This document shows positions 44,926 through 53,039 of a stretch of DNA of 64,000 bases, one piece after another. The position numbers and the translations under genes were made by a program. Under the pieces are notes generated by a model. The model was not told where the DNA came from. It searched no databases and saw nothing but the letters and a program-made list of their open reading frames with translations. This DNA comes from Lachnospiraceae bacterium (GTDB lineage: Bacteria; Bacillota; Clostridia; Lachnospirales; Lachnospiraceae), in contig JAQUXP010000007.1 in the NCBI GenBank assembly GCA_028692395.1, positions 57,389-121,388 on the forward strand, written 5' to 3'. Each line of letters opens with the position of its first letter. Positions within the stretch are counted from its first letter, which is position 1.

Positions 44926-44941
44926 AAGGGAGATAAATATT

Positions 44942-45937
44942 ATGTTAGCAGCAGTAGTTACAGAACCAGGAAAGCTGGAGATTAAAGAGGTGGAGCGCCC
45001 AATACCGGGACCAGGACAGTTTCTCATCAAAACACTGGCATCATCCATCTGTAATGCCACAGACAATCATATTCTGGAGGGGATTTTTGATGGCTATCAC
45101 GATCACTATCCACAGATTCTGGGACATGAGGTGTGCGGGGAGGTCGTGGAGCTGGGAGCGGATATCACAGATGTAAAAATCGGGGATCGGATTGCCATGT
45201 ACACTCCTTATGGAGCATTTGCAGAGTATGTTCCGGTGGACCGGTATGGATATGGATATGCCAAAGTACCGGATAATATGAGTAATGAGGTAGCTTCCAT
45301 CTGCGAGATGTTTGACGGGGCTTTTCGAAGCACCATCGCCTGTGCCGAGATCCAGGAAGGGGAGAAGGTACTGATCATCGGAGCCGGTCCTATGGGTCTT
45401 ACGGCAGCCTCTGCGGCAGCGGCCTGCGGCGGTGAGGTAATCAGTGTTGATTTCCATGAAAATCGTCTGCAAAAGGCATTGGAAATGGGAGCCAGACACG
45501 TGTATAATAGAAGCAGACTCAGTGCGGCGGAAGTGGTAGAAGCGATCAAAAAAGATGTGGGAGAAGTGGATGTGGCATTCATGTGCATCGCACTGGATCG
45601 CGCAGAAGAGCAGGATGCATTCTATATTCCGGTAGAAGCTCTGAGAGAGAACGGAAGGATGAGCAGTCTGAATGTTGAGGTGAAGCTTGAGCATCACAAT
45701 CACCGCATGAATCCGTTCCATCTGAACCGTAAGAATATCAAATATCGCCATATGCTCGAAAGAGGCGGCACAATCGAAGATTTCCAGCACGGCTATGATC
45801 TGGCCGCCGCCGGAAAAATACCGATGGAAAAGCTGATTACACATAAGATCACACTGGATCAGCTTGCCTGGGGTCTTGACATGTGCCACAATCATCTGGA
45901 CGAATGTATTAAGTTTATTGTGTACCCCAAACATTGA
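44942..45937 (+). CDS. Zinc-type medium-chain dehydrogenase without structural-zinc loop (2)
   Basis: The start is the ATG at 44942 after AGAAGGGAGATAAATAT; the track start lies inside the isomerase. It is 331 aa. Zinc-region motifs SSICNATDNH and LGHEVCGE are present, the structural Cys loop is again missing (GDRIAMYTPYGAFAEY), and the nucleotide site reads IIGAGPMG with VDFHENR (NAD-type Asp). It is similar in plan to the first dehydrogenase but quite different in sequence, so the pair likely handles two different oxidation states or positions of one sugar. Confidence 0.82.
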   Translation: MLAAVVTEPGKLEIKEVERPIPGPGQFLIKTLASSICNATDNHILEGIFDGYHDHYPQILGHEVCGEVVELGADITDVKIGDRIAMYTPYGAFAEYVPVDRYGYGYAKVPDNMSNEVASICEMFDGAFRSTIACAEIQEGEKVLIIGAGPMGLTAASAAAACGGEVISVDFHENRLQKALEMGARHVYNRSRLSAAEVVEAIKKDVGEVDVAFMCIALDRAEEQDAFYIPVEALRENGRMSSLNVEVKLEHHNHRMNPFHLNRKNIKYRHMLERGGTIEDFQHGYDLAAAGKIPMEKLITHKITLDQLAWGLDMCHNHLDECIKFIVYPKH

Positions 45938-45974
45938 TAAGGATGCGAAAAGCATGAGGGAGGAGCGTTAGAAT

Positions 45975-48422
45975 ATGTTGAAGATCAATCTGCAGTCAAA
46001 CTGGCAGTTCCATGAGGTGGATTCTGAAAAATGGATGCGTGCAAGGGTTCCCGGCACTGTCTATACGGATCTTTTGGAGCAGGGCGAGATGGAGGATCCT
46101 TTCTTCCGGGATAACGAGGATCAGGCCCTGGAGCTTATGCGCCGGGATTATGAGTATCGCTGTTCCTTTGACTGTGAAAAGGAGTGGGAGGAGCTGTCAG
46201 GGTGCGATCAGATTCTGCTTCATTTTGACGGACTGGATACGCTGGCGGACATTACCCTTAACGGACATATGCTGGGAAGCGCCTGCAACATGCACAGAAT
46301 CTGGGAATACGATATCAAGGATGATCTGAAGCAGTGTGATAATCAGCTGCAGATTTATCTTCATTCGCCTGTTCAGTATATCGAAGAGGCATATAAAAAA
46401 GCTCCCACCAGAGGCAGTGAAGACGCCATGCCGGGTTTTGTTCACCTGCGAAAAGCACACTGTATGTTTGGATGGGACTGGGGCGCACATCTTCCGGATG
46501 CCGGTATTTTCAGACCGGTAAGTCTTCTCGGAATTCAAAAAGCCAGGCTGGAGGATGTGGAAATCCGTCAGCACCATGAAGTAGATGCCTGTGGTGACAC
46601 TGTTTGCGTAACACTGGAAGTGCTGGTAAAAGGAGCAGAGAATCTGGAATATGACGTGGTACTGACAAGCCCGGAAGGAACCAAAAAGCGTTACAGTCAT
46701 TCACCCAAAAAGGTGACGGTTGATCAGCCCAGACTTTGGTGGCCAAATGGCTATGGAGAGCAGCCCCTTTACAACGTACAGGTCATACTTTGCGAGAAAG
46801 AGAAGGTGCTGGATGTCTGGGAAAGGCGGATCGGTCTTCGCCGGGTCACCATGAGAAGAGAGAAGGATCAGTGGGGTGAATCCTTTGCTCAGGAGATCAA
46901 CGGAGTTGCCATGTTTGCCATGGGAGCAGACTATATTCCGGAGGATCATCTGCTGGGGAGAGTCAGCGAAGCGACCACCAGAAAGCTGTTGGAAAAAGCG
47001 ATTTTTGCAAACTTTAATACCGTCCGGGTATGGGGAGGCGGTTATTATCCGGAGGACTGGTTTTATGATCTGTGTGATGAACTGGGACTTTTGGTATGGC
47101 AGGACTTTATGTTTGCCTGCGGCGCCTATGATCTGACACCGGAGTTTGAAGAGAATATTGTCCATGAATTTATCGACAATATCAGACGGCTGCGGCATCA
47201 TGCTTCCCTGGCTTTGATGTGTGGAAATAATGAGATGGAGATGTTTATGAAGCAGGGAAACTGGGTATCCAAGCCCAGTGAAATCCGTGATTATCTCTTT
47301 ATGTATGAGCGGATTCTTCCGGCACTGATGAAGCAGTATGCACCTCAGGTATTCTACTGGCCGGCAAGTCCTTCCTCAGGCGGAAGCTTCGACGAACCAA
47401 ATGACGAAAATCGTGGGGATGTCCATTACTGGGATGTGTGGCATGGCAATAAACCATTTACCGAGTATCGTAAATTCTTCTTCCGCTATCTGTCTGAATT
47501 CGGATTCCAGTCATTTCCGATGGAAAAGACGGTGGAGGGAATCACGGACCGGGAAGAGGAGAGGAATGTATTCTCCTATATTATGGAAAGACATCAGCGC
47601 AACGGAAGCGCAAACGGAAAGATCATGCTTTATATGCAGCAGATGTTTCGGTATCCGTCCGATTTTTCTGCTGTTCTATATGCCTCTCAGCTTTTGCAGG
47701 CAGAGGGTATCAAGTATGGAACAGAGCATTTTCGAAGAAACAGGGGACGCTGTATGGGTGCGATCTACTGGCAGCTCAATGACTGCTGGCCTGTGGCATC
47801 CTGGTCCAGTATCGATTATGGCGGACGCCTGAAGGCCCTGCATTATTATGCCAGAAGGTTCTTTGCGCCACTGATGATCTCCTGTGAAGAACAGGGAATG
47901 CTTTCCTCCGGACTGCAGTTGAATCAGCTTCCCTTTACCTATGAAAAGTCCATCCGCCTGAATGTGGCGAATGAAACCATGGAAGAAAAGGCAGTGACAG
48001 TACGGTGGCAGCTCCGGGATACGAAAGCACGGATTTTAAGACAGGAAGAAGAAAAGCTGAGTGTTCCTGCCCTTGAGAGTGTGTGGCTGGATAAGGTCCT
48101 GCTGTCTGAGATACAGGTATTTGAAGAATATGTAAGCTATGAGCTTTTAGAAAATGGAACAGTGGTTTCAGAAGGAACGCTCAACCTCTCCTATCCAAAG
48201 TATTTCCGTTATGAGGATCCCAAGCTTTCGGCACGGGTAGAGGGAAACCAGATCATCGTCTCCGCATCCGCCTATGCAAAGAGCGTAGAGATCTTAAATG
48301 AAGAGGAAGATTTAATTCTTTCCGATAACTATTTTGACTTAAATGCCGGAGAAAAAGCGGTAGATATCATCAGCGGAGAACCGGTGAATCTGAGGCTGCG
48401 AAGCGTTTACGACATCAGATAG
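45975..48422 (+). CDS. Beta-mannosidase-like glycoside hydrolase family 2
   Basis: Cytoplasmic exo-beta-glycosidase of 815 aa with no signal peptide. The N-terminus NWQFHEVDSEKWMRARVPGTVYTDLLEQG and the segment HCMFGWDWGAHLPDAGIFRPV are characteristic of beta-mannosidases. Acid/base is predicted as Glu420 in MCGNNEMEMF and nucleophile as Glu508 in YLSEFGFQSFP. GGGAGGAGCGTTAGAAT precedes the ATG. The neighbours imply that it releases a sugar from an imported glycoside, which the dehydrogenases and isomerase then process. Mannose specificity is by family resemblance only. Confidence 0.88.
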   Translation: MLKINLQSNWQFHEVDSEKWMRARVPGTVYTDLLEQGEMEDPFFRDNEDQALELMRRDYEYRCSFDCEKEWEELSGCDQILLHFDGLDTLADITLNGHMLGSACNMHRIWEYDIKDDLKQCDNQLQIYLHSPVQYIEEAYKKAPTRGSEDAMPGFVHLRKAHCMFGWDWGAHLPDAGIFRPVSLLGIQKARLEDVEIRQHHEVDACGDTVCVTLEVLVKGAENLEYDVVLTSPEGTKKRYSHSPKKVTVDQPRLWWPNGYGEQPLYNVQVILCEKEKVLDVWERRIGLRRVTMRREKDQWGESFAQEINGVAMFAMGADYIPEDHLLGRVSEATTRKLLEKAIFANFNTVRVWGGGYYPEDWFYDLCDELGLLVWQDFMFACGAYDLTPEFEENIVHEFIDNIRRLRHHASLALMCGNNEMEMFMKQGNWVSKPSEIRDYLFMYERILPALMKQYAPQVFYWPASPSSGGSFDEPNDENRGDVHYWDVWHGNKPFTEYRKFFFRYLSEFGFQSFPMEKTVEGITDREEERNVFSYIMERHQRNGSANGKIMLYMQQMFRYPSDFSAVLYASQLLQAEGIKYGTEHFRRNRGRCMGAIYWQLNDCWPVASWSSIDYGGRLKALHYYARRFFAPLMISCEEQGMLSSGLQLNQLPFTYEKSIRLNVANETMEEKAVTVRWQLRDTKARILRQEEEKLSVPALESVWLDKVLLSEIQVFEEYVSYELLENGTVVSEGTLNLSYPKYFRYEDPKLSARVEGNQIIVSASAYAKSVEILNEEEDLILSDNYFDLNAGEKAVDIISGEPVNLRLRSVYDIR

Positions 48423-48447
48423 GAAATAATAGAAAGCAGGTGCAGCA

Positions 48448-49536
48448 ATGTATTACAAGGAAGATTGGGAGAAGGCAAAGGCAAGACTTACCGCACTGTG
48501 GGATAATGAAATACTGGATCGCTGCTGCGTATCTGTGGCGGCACCAAGAGATCAGAAAACAAATGTACATATATTTGCACAGGGAGCATGTAATCCGGAT
48601 GACCCGAAGGATATTGAGGATTACTGGCTAAATCCGGACAGAATCTGGAAGCGGAATGTACAAAGGCTTGAGCATACTTACTTTGGAGGCGAATCCCTTC
48701 CGCTGGTAATGCCAAACTTTGGAGCATCCGGACACTGTGTCTATTACGGAGCAAAATATACGCTGAAGCCGGATACCATCTGGTTTGACACCACGGTTTC
48801 CGATCTGGAAGACCATGTGTGGAAATATGACCGGGAAAACAGCTTTTACCGCAGACAGCGTGAGATTGTGCAGTATCTGGCAGAAAAAGGAAAAGGCAAT
48901 TACCTGTTGTCCATGCCGGATAACTGTGGTACGCTGGATGCAATCGGACATTTACACGGATCCATAGAGACTTTGATGGATATGTATGACTGCCCGGAAG
49001 CACTGACAGCTGCCATAGCGGCGATCAATGAGGGCTGGACCGATGCAGCGGAAACATTTTATCAGCTGATTCGGGACTGCGATGAAGGCGGAAGCTGTGT
49101 GGGATGGATGGACACCTGGGCACCCGGGCGGCATGCGCAGATGCAGTGTGATATGTCGGTGATGTTTTCACCGGATGCCTATGAACAGTTTGCCATCCCG
49201 GAACTGAAAAAACAGATGGAGTGGGAAGAATACCCGGTGTATCACCTGGATGGAAAGGAACAGATTCACCATCTGGAGCATCTGTTAAAGCTTGAGGATC
49301 TAAAGATGATTCAGTGGACGAATGTGGACGGTCAGGAAACACCGGCACACTTTATTCCGGAATTAAGACGGATGCAGGAAGCGGGAAAGAGAATCCTTGT
49401 TCTCACCCCGGCATCAGATATTCCGGCCCTGATGGAGAATCTTTCCTCAAAGGGACTATATCTGCACACCTATGCAAACTCAGTGGATGAAGCAGATCAG
49501 ATTATACGTTACGTGGAACAGCATACAAGGGAATAA
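48448..49536 (+). CDS. Third UroD-fold protein, zinc motif lost
   Basis: It is 362 aa with a UroD-like C-terminal half (DMSVMFSPDAYEQFAIPELKKQMEWEEYPVYHLDGKEQIHHLEHLLKLEDLKMIQWT). The position of the methyltransferase His-x-Cys reads YHLDGK, so Cys is replaced by Asp (His266, Asp268), and no late Cys ligand is seen. It is therefore unlikely to be an MtaA-type zinc methyltransferase. It could bind the methylated substrate, or act as a non-zinc lyase or methyl donor-side enzyme. It closes the dehydrogenase/isomerase/mannosidase operon, 25 nt after the GH2 gene. Confidence 0.72.
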   Translation: MYYKEDWEKAKARLTALWDNEILDRCCVSVAAPRDQKTNVHIFAQGACNPDDPKDIEDYWLNPDRIWKRNVQRLEHTYFGGESLPLVMPNFGASGHCVYYGAKYTLKPDTIWFDTTVSDLEDHVWKYDRENSFYRRQREIVQYLAEKGKGNYLLSMPDNCGTLDAIGHLHGSIETLMDMYDCPEALTAAIAAINEGWTDAAETFYQLIRDCDEGGSCVGWMDTWAPGRHAQMQCDMSVMFSPDAYEQFAIPELKKQMEWEEYPVYHLDGKEQIHHLEHLLKLEDLKMIQWTNVDGQETPAHFIPELRRMQEAGKRILVLTPASDIPALMENLSSKGLYLHTYANSVDEADQIIRYVEQHTRE

Positions 49537-49541
49537 TTGTA

Positions 49542-49581
49542 CTCCCGCAGGCACAGTGCAACACTGCTGTGCCTGCGGGAG
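49542..49581 (+). terminator. Very stable hairpin between the operon and yesN-like gene
   Basis: CTCCCGCAGGCACAG and CTGTGCCTGCGGGAG form a perfect 15-bp stem with a 10-nt loop. No good U-tract follows (CATAGTCGTTTA), so it may be an inefficient terminator or a processing site before the regulator gene. Confidence 0.65.
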
Positions 49582-49616
49582 CATAGTCGTTTATTATGTG
49601 GTTTGGGGGAACTTAC

Positions 49617-51188
49617 ATGTACAAAGTATTAATAGCGGAAGATGAAATGTTTGTGCGGCTTGGCGTTAAAATGTCTGTGGACTGGGGAAAACTTGGCATG
49701 GAAGTGATTGCAGATGTGGAAAACGGCAGTCAGGCAATGGAGGTTTATGAGAAGGAAAAGCCGGATATTATTATCACTGACATTAAGATGCCGATTCTGG
49801 ATGGAATTGGTCTGATCAAGAAAATACGTAAGACAGACAGCAGAACCAGATTTATTATTCTAAGCTGTATGGAAGAATTTAACATTGTCCGGGAGGCGAT
49901 CTCTCTTGGGGTGTCCGATTATGTGCTGAAGCTCAGCATGACACAGTCCGATATGGAAAAGGTGCTGGAGAAGACAAAGAAAGAATTATCTATGAATGAT
50001 AAGGTACGGGAGGCAGGAAAGAACAGGCACAGTTATAAAAAACTGGAGGAAAATCTGAAAACCTTTCTCTATTATCACATGGAGCTGAATGAAGAGATGG
50101 GGTTGTGGCTCAATGAAAAATTCGCTTCTGTGGATCGGGTCATGCGTATGTTAATCCTGGAGATTGATGATTACGCAAGATGCAAACAGATCTTCAATGA
50201 TTCTTATGGGGAAATACTTGGCTCTGCGGTGGAAAATATATTATCAGAGCTGCTTCTGGAAGAAACCTTCATCCTTATGCAGGAACAAAACGGAAGAATC
50301 ATCATTATTCTGGAAGATGTAATATGTGATGGACTTTCCGGACATCTGCTGGAATTGATAGAAAAGACCAGAGAAGTGCTGAAAAAATATATCAAAACAT
50401 CCATTTCCTTTGGAATCAGCGAGGAGGCAAAGCATTACGACAGACTGCCTGAGCTATATCATCAGTGCACCTCTGCCCTTGACATGAAATTCTTTTACGG
50501 AGTGGACCGTAATAATATCTGGCAGTCCAAAAACCAGGAGGACTGTGAGCTGGCGATTCAAAGAAAGATGAACCGTCTGATACGGACACTGGGGAAGGAT
50601 GAGGCTGTGGGAAAACAGCTGGCAGAGGCCATGAGCGGATTCTGTCAGCACAAGAATCCACCCACAATCCGCCATTACTTTGAGCACATCGTCAATGCCA
50701 GGATGTGCAGTATGCTTCCGGAGGGACAGGCGAGATACCAGATCATTGAGCGTTTTACCAGCCAGATCAATACCGCTCAGACTTTTGATAAAGTTCTTGG
50801 GATCTATGAAAAATGCACGGAATATCTGAAGGAATCCTCGGAGGAGAAGGGAAATTTAAGCAAACCGGTAAAGGATATTATATTTTATGTAAGTCAACAC
50901 TATGGGGAGGATATCACCCTGGAGCAGCTTGCAGATATGGTAGAGCTAAGCCGGACCTATGTGTGCGGTCTGTTCAAAAAAGAGATGGATATCAATATCA
51001 CAAACTATATCATGGGCTATCGGGTAGAGAAGGCACAGGAGCTTTTCCGGGATACGAATCTGAAATCCTATGAAATAGCCGAAAAGGTTGGATTTATGGA
51101 CGAGAGTTACTTTAGCCGCACGTTCAAGAAGGTAACCGGGCAATCTCCCAATGCATACAAAAAAGGACTGGTAAAGACCTGGGAATAG
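49617..51188 (+). CDS. YesN-type response regulator with AraC output domain
   Basis: Transcription regulator, 523 aa from the ATG at 49617 (the track's extra residues precede the ribosome site TTGGGGGAAC). Receiver domain: AEDE acidic pair and phospho-acceptor Asp55 (IIITDIKMPILDG), IILS and a Lys in YVLKLSM. A middle linker of about 280 residues precedes a C-terminal AraC HTH pair (LEQLADMVELSRTYVCGLFKKEMDINITNYI, EIAEKVGFMDESYFSRTFKKVTGQSPNAYK). It pairs with the kinase 15 nt downstream. The LplB/YtcP importer at 33998 is the likely target. Confidence 0.92.
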   Translation: MYKVLIAEDEMFVRLGVKMSVDWGKLGMEVIADVENGSQAMEVYEKEKPDIIITDIKMPILDGIGLIKKIRKTDSRTRFIILSCMEEFNIVREAISLGVSDYVLKLSMTQSDMEKVLEKTKKELSMNDKVREAGKNRHSYKKLEENLKTFLYYHMELNEEMGLWLNEKFASVDRVMRMLILEIDDYARCKQIFNDSYGEILGSAVENILSELLLEETFILMQEQNGRIIIILEDVICDGLSGHLLELIEKTREVLKKYIKTSISFGISEEAKHYDRLPELYHQCTSALDMKFFYGVDRNNIWQSKNQEDCELAIQRKMNRLIRTLGKDEAVGKQLAEAMSGFCQHKNPPTIRHYFEHIVNARMCSMLPEGQARYQIIERFTSQINTAQTFDKVLGIYEKCTEYLKESSEEKGNLSKPVKDIIFYVSQHYGEDITLEQLADMVELSRTYVCGLFKKEMDINITNYIMGYRVEKAQELFRDTNLKSYEIAEKVGFMDESYFSRTFKKVTGQSPNAYKKGLVKTWE

Positions 51189-51203
51189 GATGGGGAAAAG
51201 CTT

Positions 51204-53012
51204 ATGAAAACAAAGGAAAAAACCTTTAGCTGGAAACTGCGCACACAGCTTATGCTGATCTCTGTGATTACCGTTACGTTACTGGTAGTGGCAGTTTCTG
51301 TTCTGAATTATAAGCGCTCGGAAAAAGTCATACAGGAGCAGTCCGCCAACACGATTCAGCAGTATTTTGCTCAAAATCAGTACAGTATTATCAACTTTAC
51401 AAATGAAGTCGAGAAGGTTCTGCGGCTTTTGATGACCCAGGAGCAGATGACGGAATACATGCGGCAGGGCTGGACCAATCAGTTTGAAAGTGTACAAAAG
51501 GCCAATCAGGTTTTCGACTATGCGCAGACCATGATGCAGAATTATGAATATATTGATTCGATCTATTACTTTGGAAATGACGGGACCATGCTGGGAGAAA
51601 AGAAGAGCCGCAACATCCTCAATCTGGAGCCGGATCACTCTCTGCCCTGGTATTCTCTCAGGATGAAGGATCATGTGAAGGAAAATCTGGGAAAGATCCA
51701 GTGGTTTGGCGGATATACCAACCTGGACATGGATACGGAGGAGGATGCAGAGGAGAAATACGGAAAAATCCCCTACGTGACAGCCGTGGGTGGGGTATGG
51801 CTTGGCAATGGAAGATATGTCTCGGTGGTAGTGAATGTCAGAGAAAGTGCATTTGTCAATCTCTTTACGAAATCAGATGCCTCAGATGAACGAGAGAGCT
51901 ATCTGATGGACAGCAGCGGAACGATTATTGTTCACAGGGATGATGAACGGCTTGGAAAAAAGGCTGACGTCACAATCAAAGAGCTGGAACGGGCAGATGG
52001 CAACTACCTTATGAAAAAAGACATTCAGATTAACTACTACAAGCTGGATAAGCTCGACTGGAGGCTCATCTCCGAGATCTCTACGGACGCACTTTACGGG
52101 GACCTGACTTCTTTGAAAACATGGTTTATTGTACTTGCATTTGCAGCATTAACCGTGGGTTTTATTCTGTTTTCCTATATGATTAATGTGCTGACCACCC
52201 CGCTCAAGCAGCTTCGGGTAGTGATGGGGCACATGGAGAATGGAGCCCTGGGTGAGCAGCTGGATGAGAGCAGCAGAAATGAACTTGGAATGCTGGGACG
52301 CCAGTTCAATCATATGTCAAGAAGCATCGAAAACATGGTGGCTCAGATGAAAGAGATCGAAGAGGAAAAGCGTGTACTGGAAAATGAAGCACTGCATGCC
52401 CAGCTGAATCCACATTTTCTCTTTAACACCTTAAGCAACATGCGTTTTATGGCGAAGATGGGGCAGACAGAGGTTTTGGAGGAATGCTTTACTTCACTGG
52501 GTAATATGCTGCAGCCTATGTACCGCAGTGTGGGCGATCTGTGGAGTCTTCGGCAGGAGATGGATTACATGTCCAACTACATAGCAATTATGAACTGCAG
52601 ATTTGGTGGAAAGCTTTCCATGGAATTTGAAATACCGGAATATCTTGTAGAACTGCAGGTACTGAAGTTCATCCTTCAGCCCATGGTGGAAAATGCAGTG
52701 GAGCATGGCTTCGCCGCCAGTGGAGGGGAAGGATTTATCGTGATGGGTGCCCAGAAGTATGATGATATCCTGGAATTGTATGTGGAGGATAACGGAAGTG
52801 GTATCACGGAGCTGGAGCTGGAGCAGCTGCAGCAAAACCTCAGACAGGCAGAAAATCAAAAAGAGCTGTATAAGAATCACGTGGGCGTGGTAAATGTTCA
52901 CCGCAGGTTAAAGGTGCACTTTGGAGAGGCCTACGGTATTCGGATAGAAAGTGTGCCGGGAGAATCCACCTGTGTGTATCTTAGAATGCCGGTGATTACA
53001 GAATGTGAATAG
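51204..53012 (+). CDS. YesM-type sensor histidine kinase
   Basis: Membrane sensor of 602 aa. First helix about 14-34 (LMLISVITVTLLVVAVSVL), a large extracellular Cache-like sensor (about 40-305), second helix (TWFIVLAFAALTVGFILFSYMI), HAMP, then the YesM/LytS kinase core with H box EALHAQLNPHFLFNTLSNMRFMA, N box QPMVENAVEHGF and G box EDNGSGI. It probably senses a sugar directly or through a binding protein. It is co-transcribed with the upstream regulator. Confidence 0.93.
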   Translation: MKTKEKTFSWKLRTQLMLISVITVTLLVVAVSVLNYKRSEKVIQEQSANTIQQYFAQNQYSIINFTNEVEKVLRLLMTQEQMTEYMRQGWTNQFESVQKANQVFDYAQTMMQNYEYIDSIYYFGNDGTMLGEKKSRNILNLEPDHSLPWYSLRMKDHVKENLGKIQWFGGYTNLDMDTEEDAEEKYGKIPYVTAVGGVWLGNGRYVSVVVNVRESAFVNLFTKSDASDERESYLMDSSGTIIVHRDDERLGKKADVTIKELERADGNYLMKKDIQINYYKLDKLDWRLISEISTDALYGDLTSLKTWFIVLAFAALTVGFILFSYMINVLTTPLKQLRVVMGHMENGALGEQLDESSRNELGMLGRQFNHMSRSIENMVAQMKEIEEEKRVLENEALHAQLNPHFLFNTLSNMRFMAKMGQTEVLEECFTSLGNMLQPMYRSVGDLWSLRQEMDYMSNYIAIMNCRFGGKLSMEFEIPEYLVELQVLKFILQPMVENAVEHGFAASGGEGFIVMGAQKYDDILELYVEDNGSGITELELEQLQQNLRQAENQKELYKNHVGVVNVHRRLKVHFGEAYGIRIESVPGESTCVYLRMPVITECE

Positions 53013-53039
53013 AATAGATGACGGAAAAGAGGAGCAGGT

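Noticed and set aside
45041-45955. 304-aa ORF on the minus strand
   Set aside because: Antisense to the second dehydrogenase; no family-like motifs.
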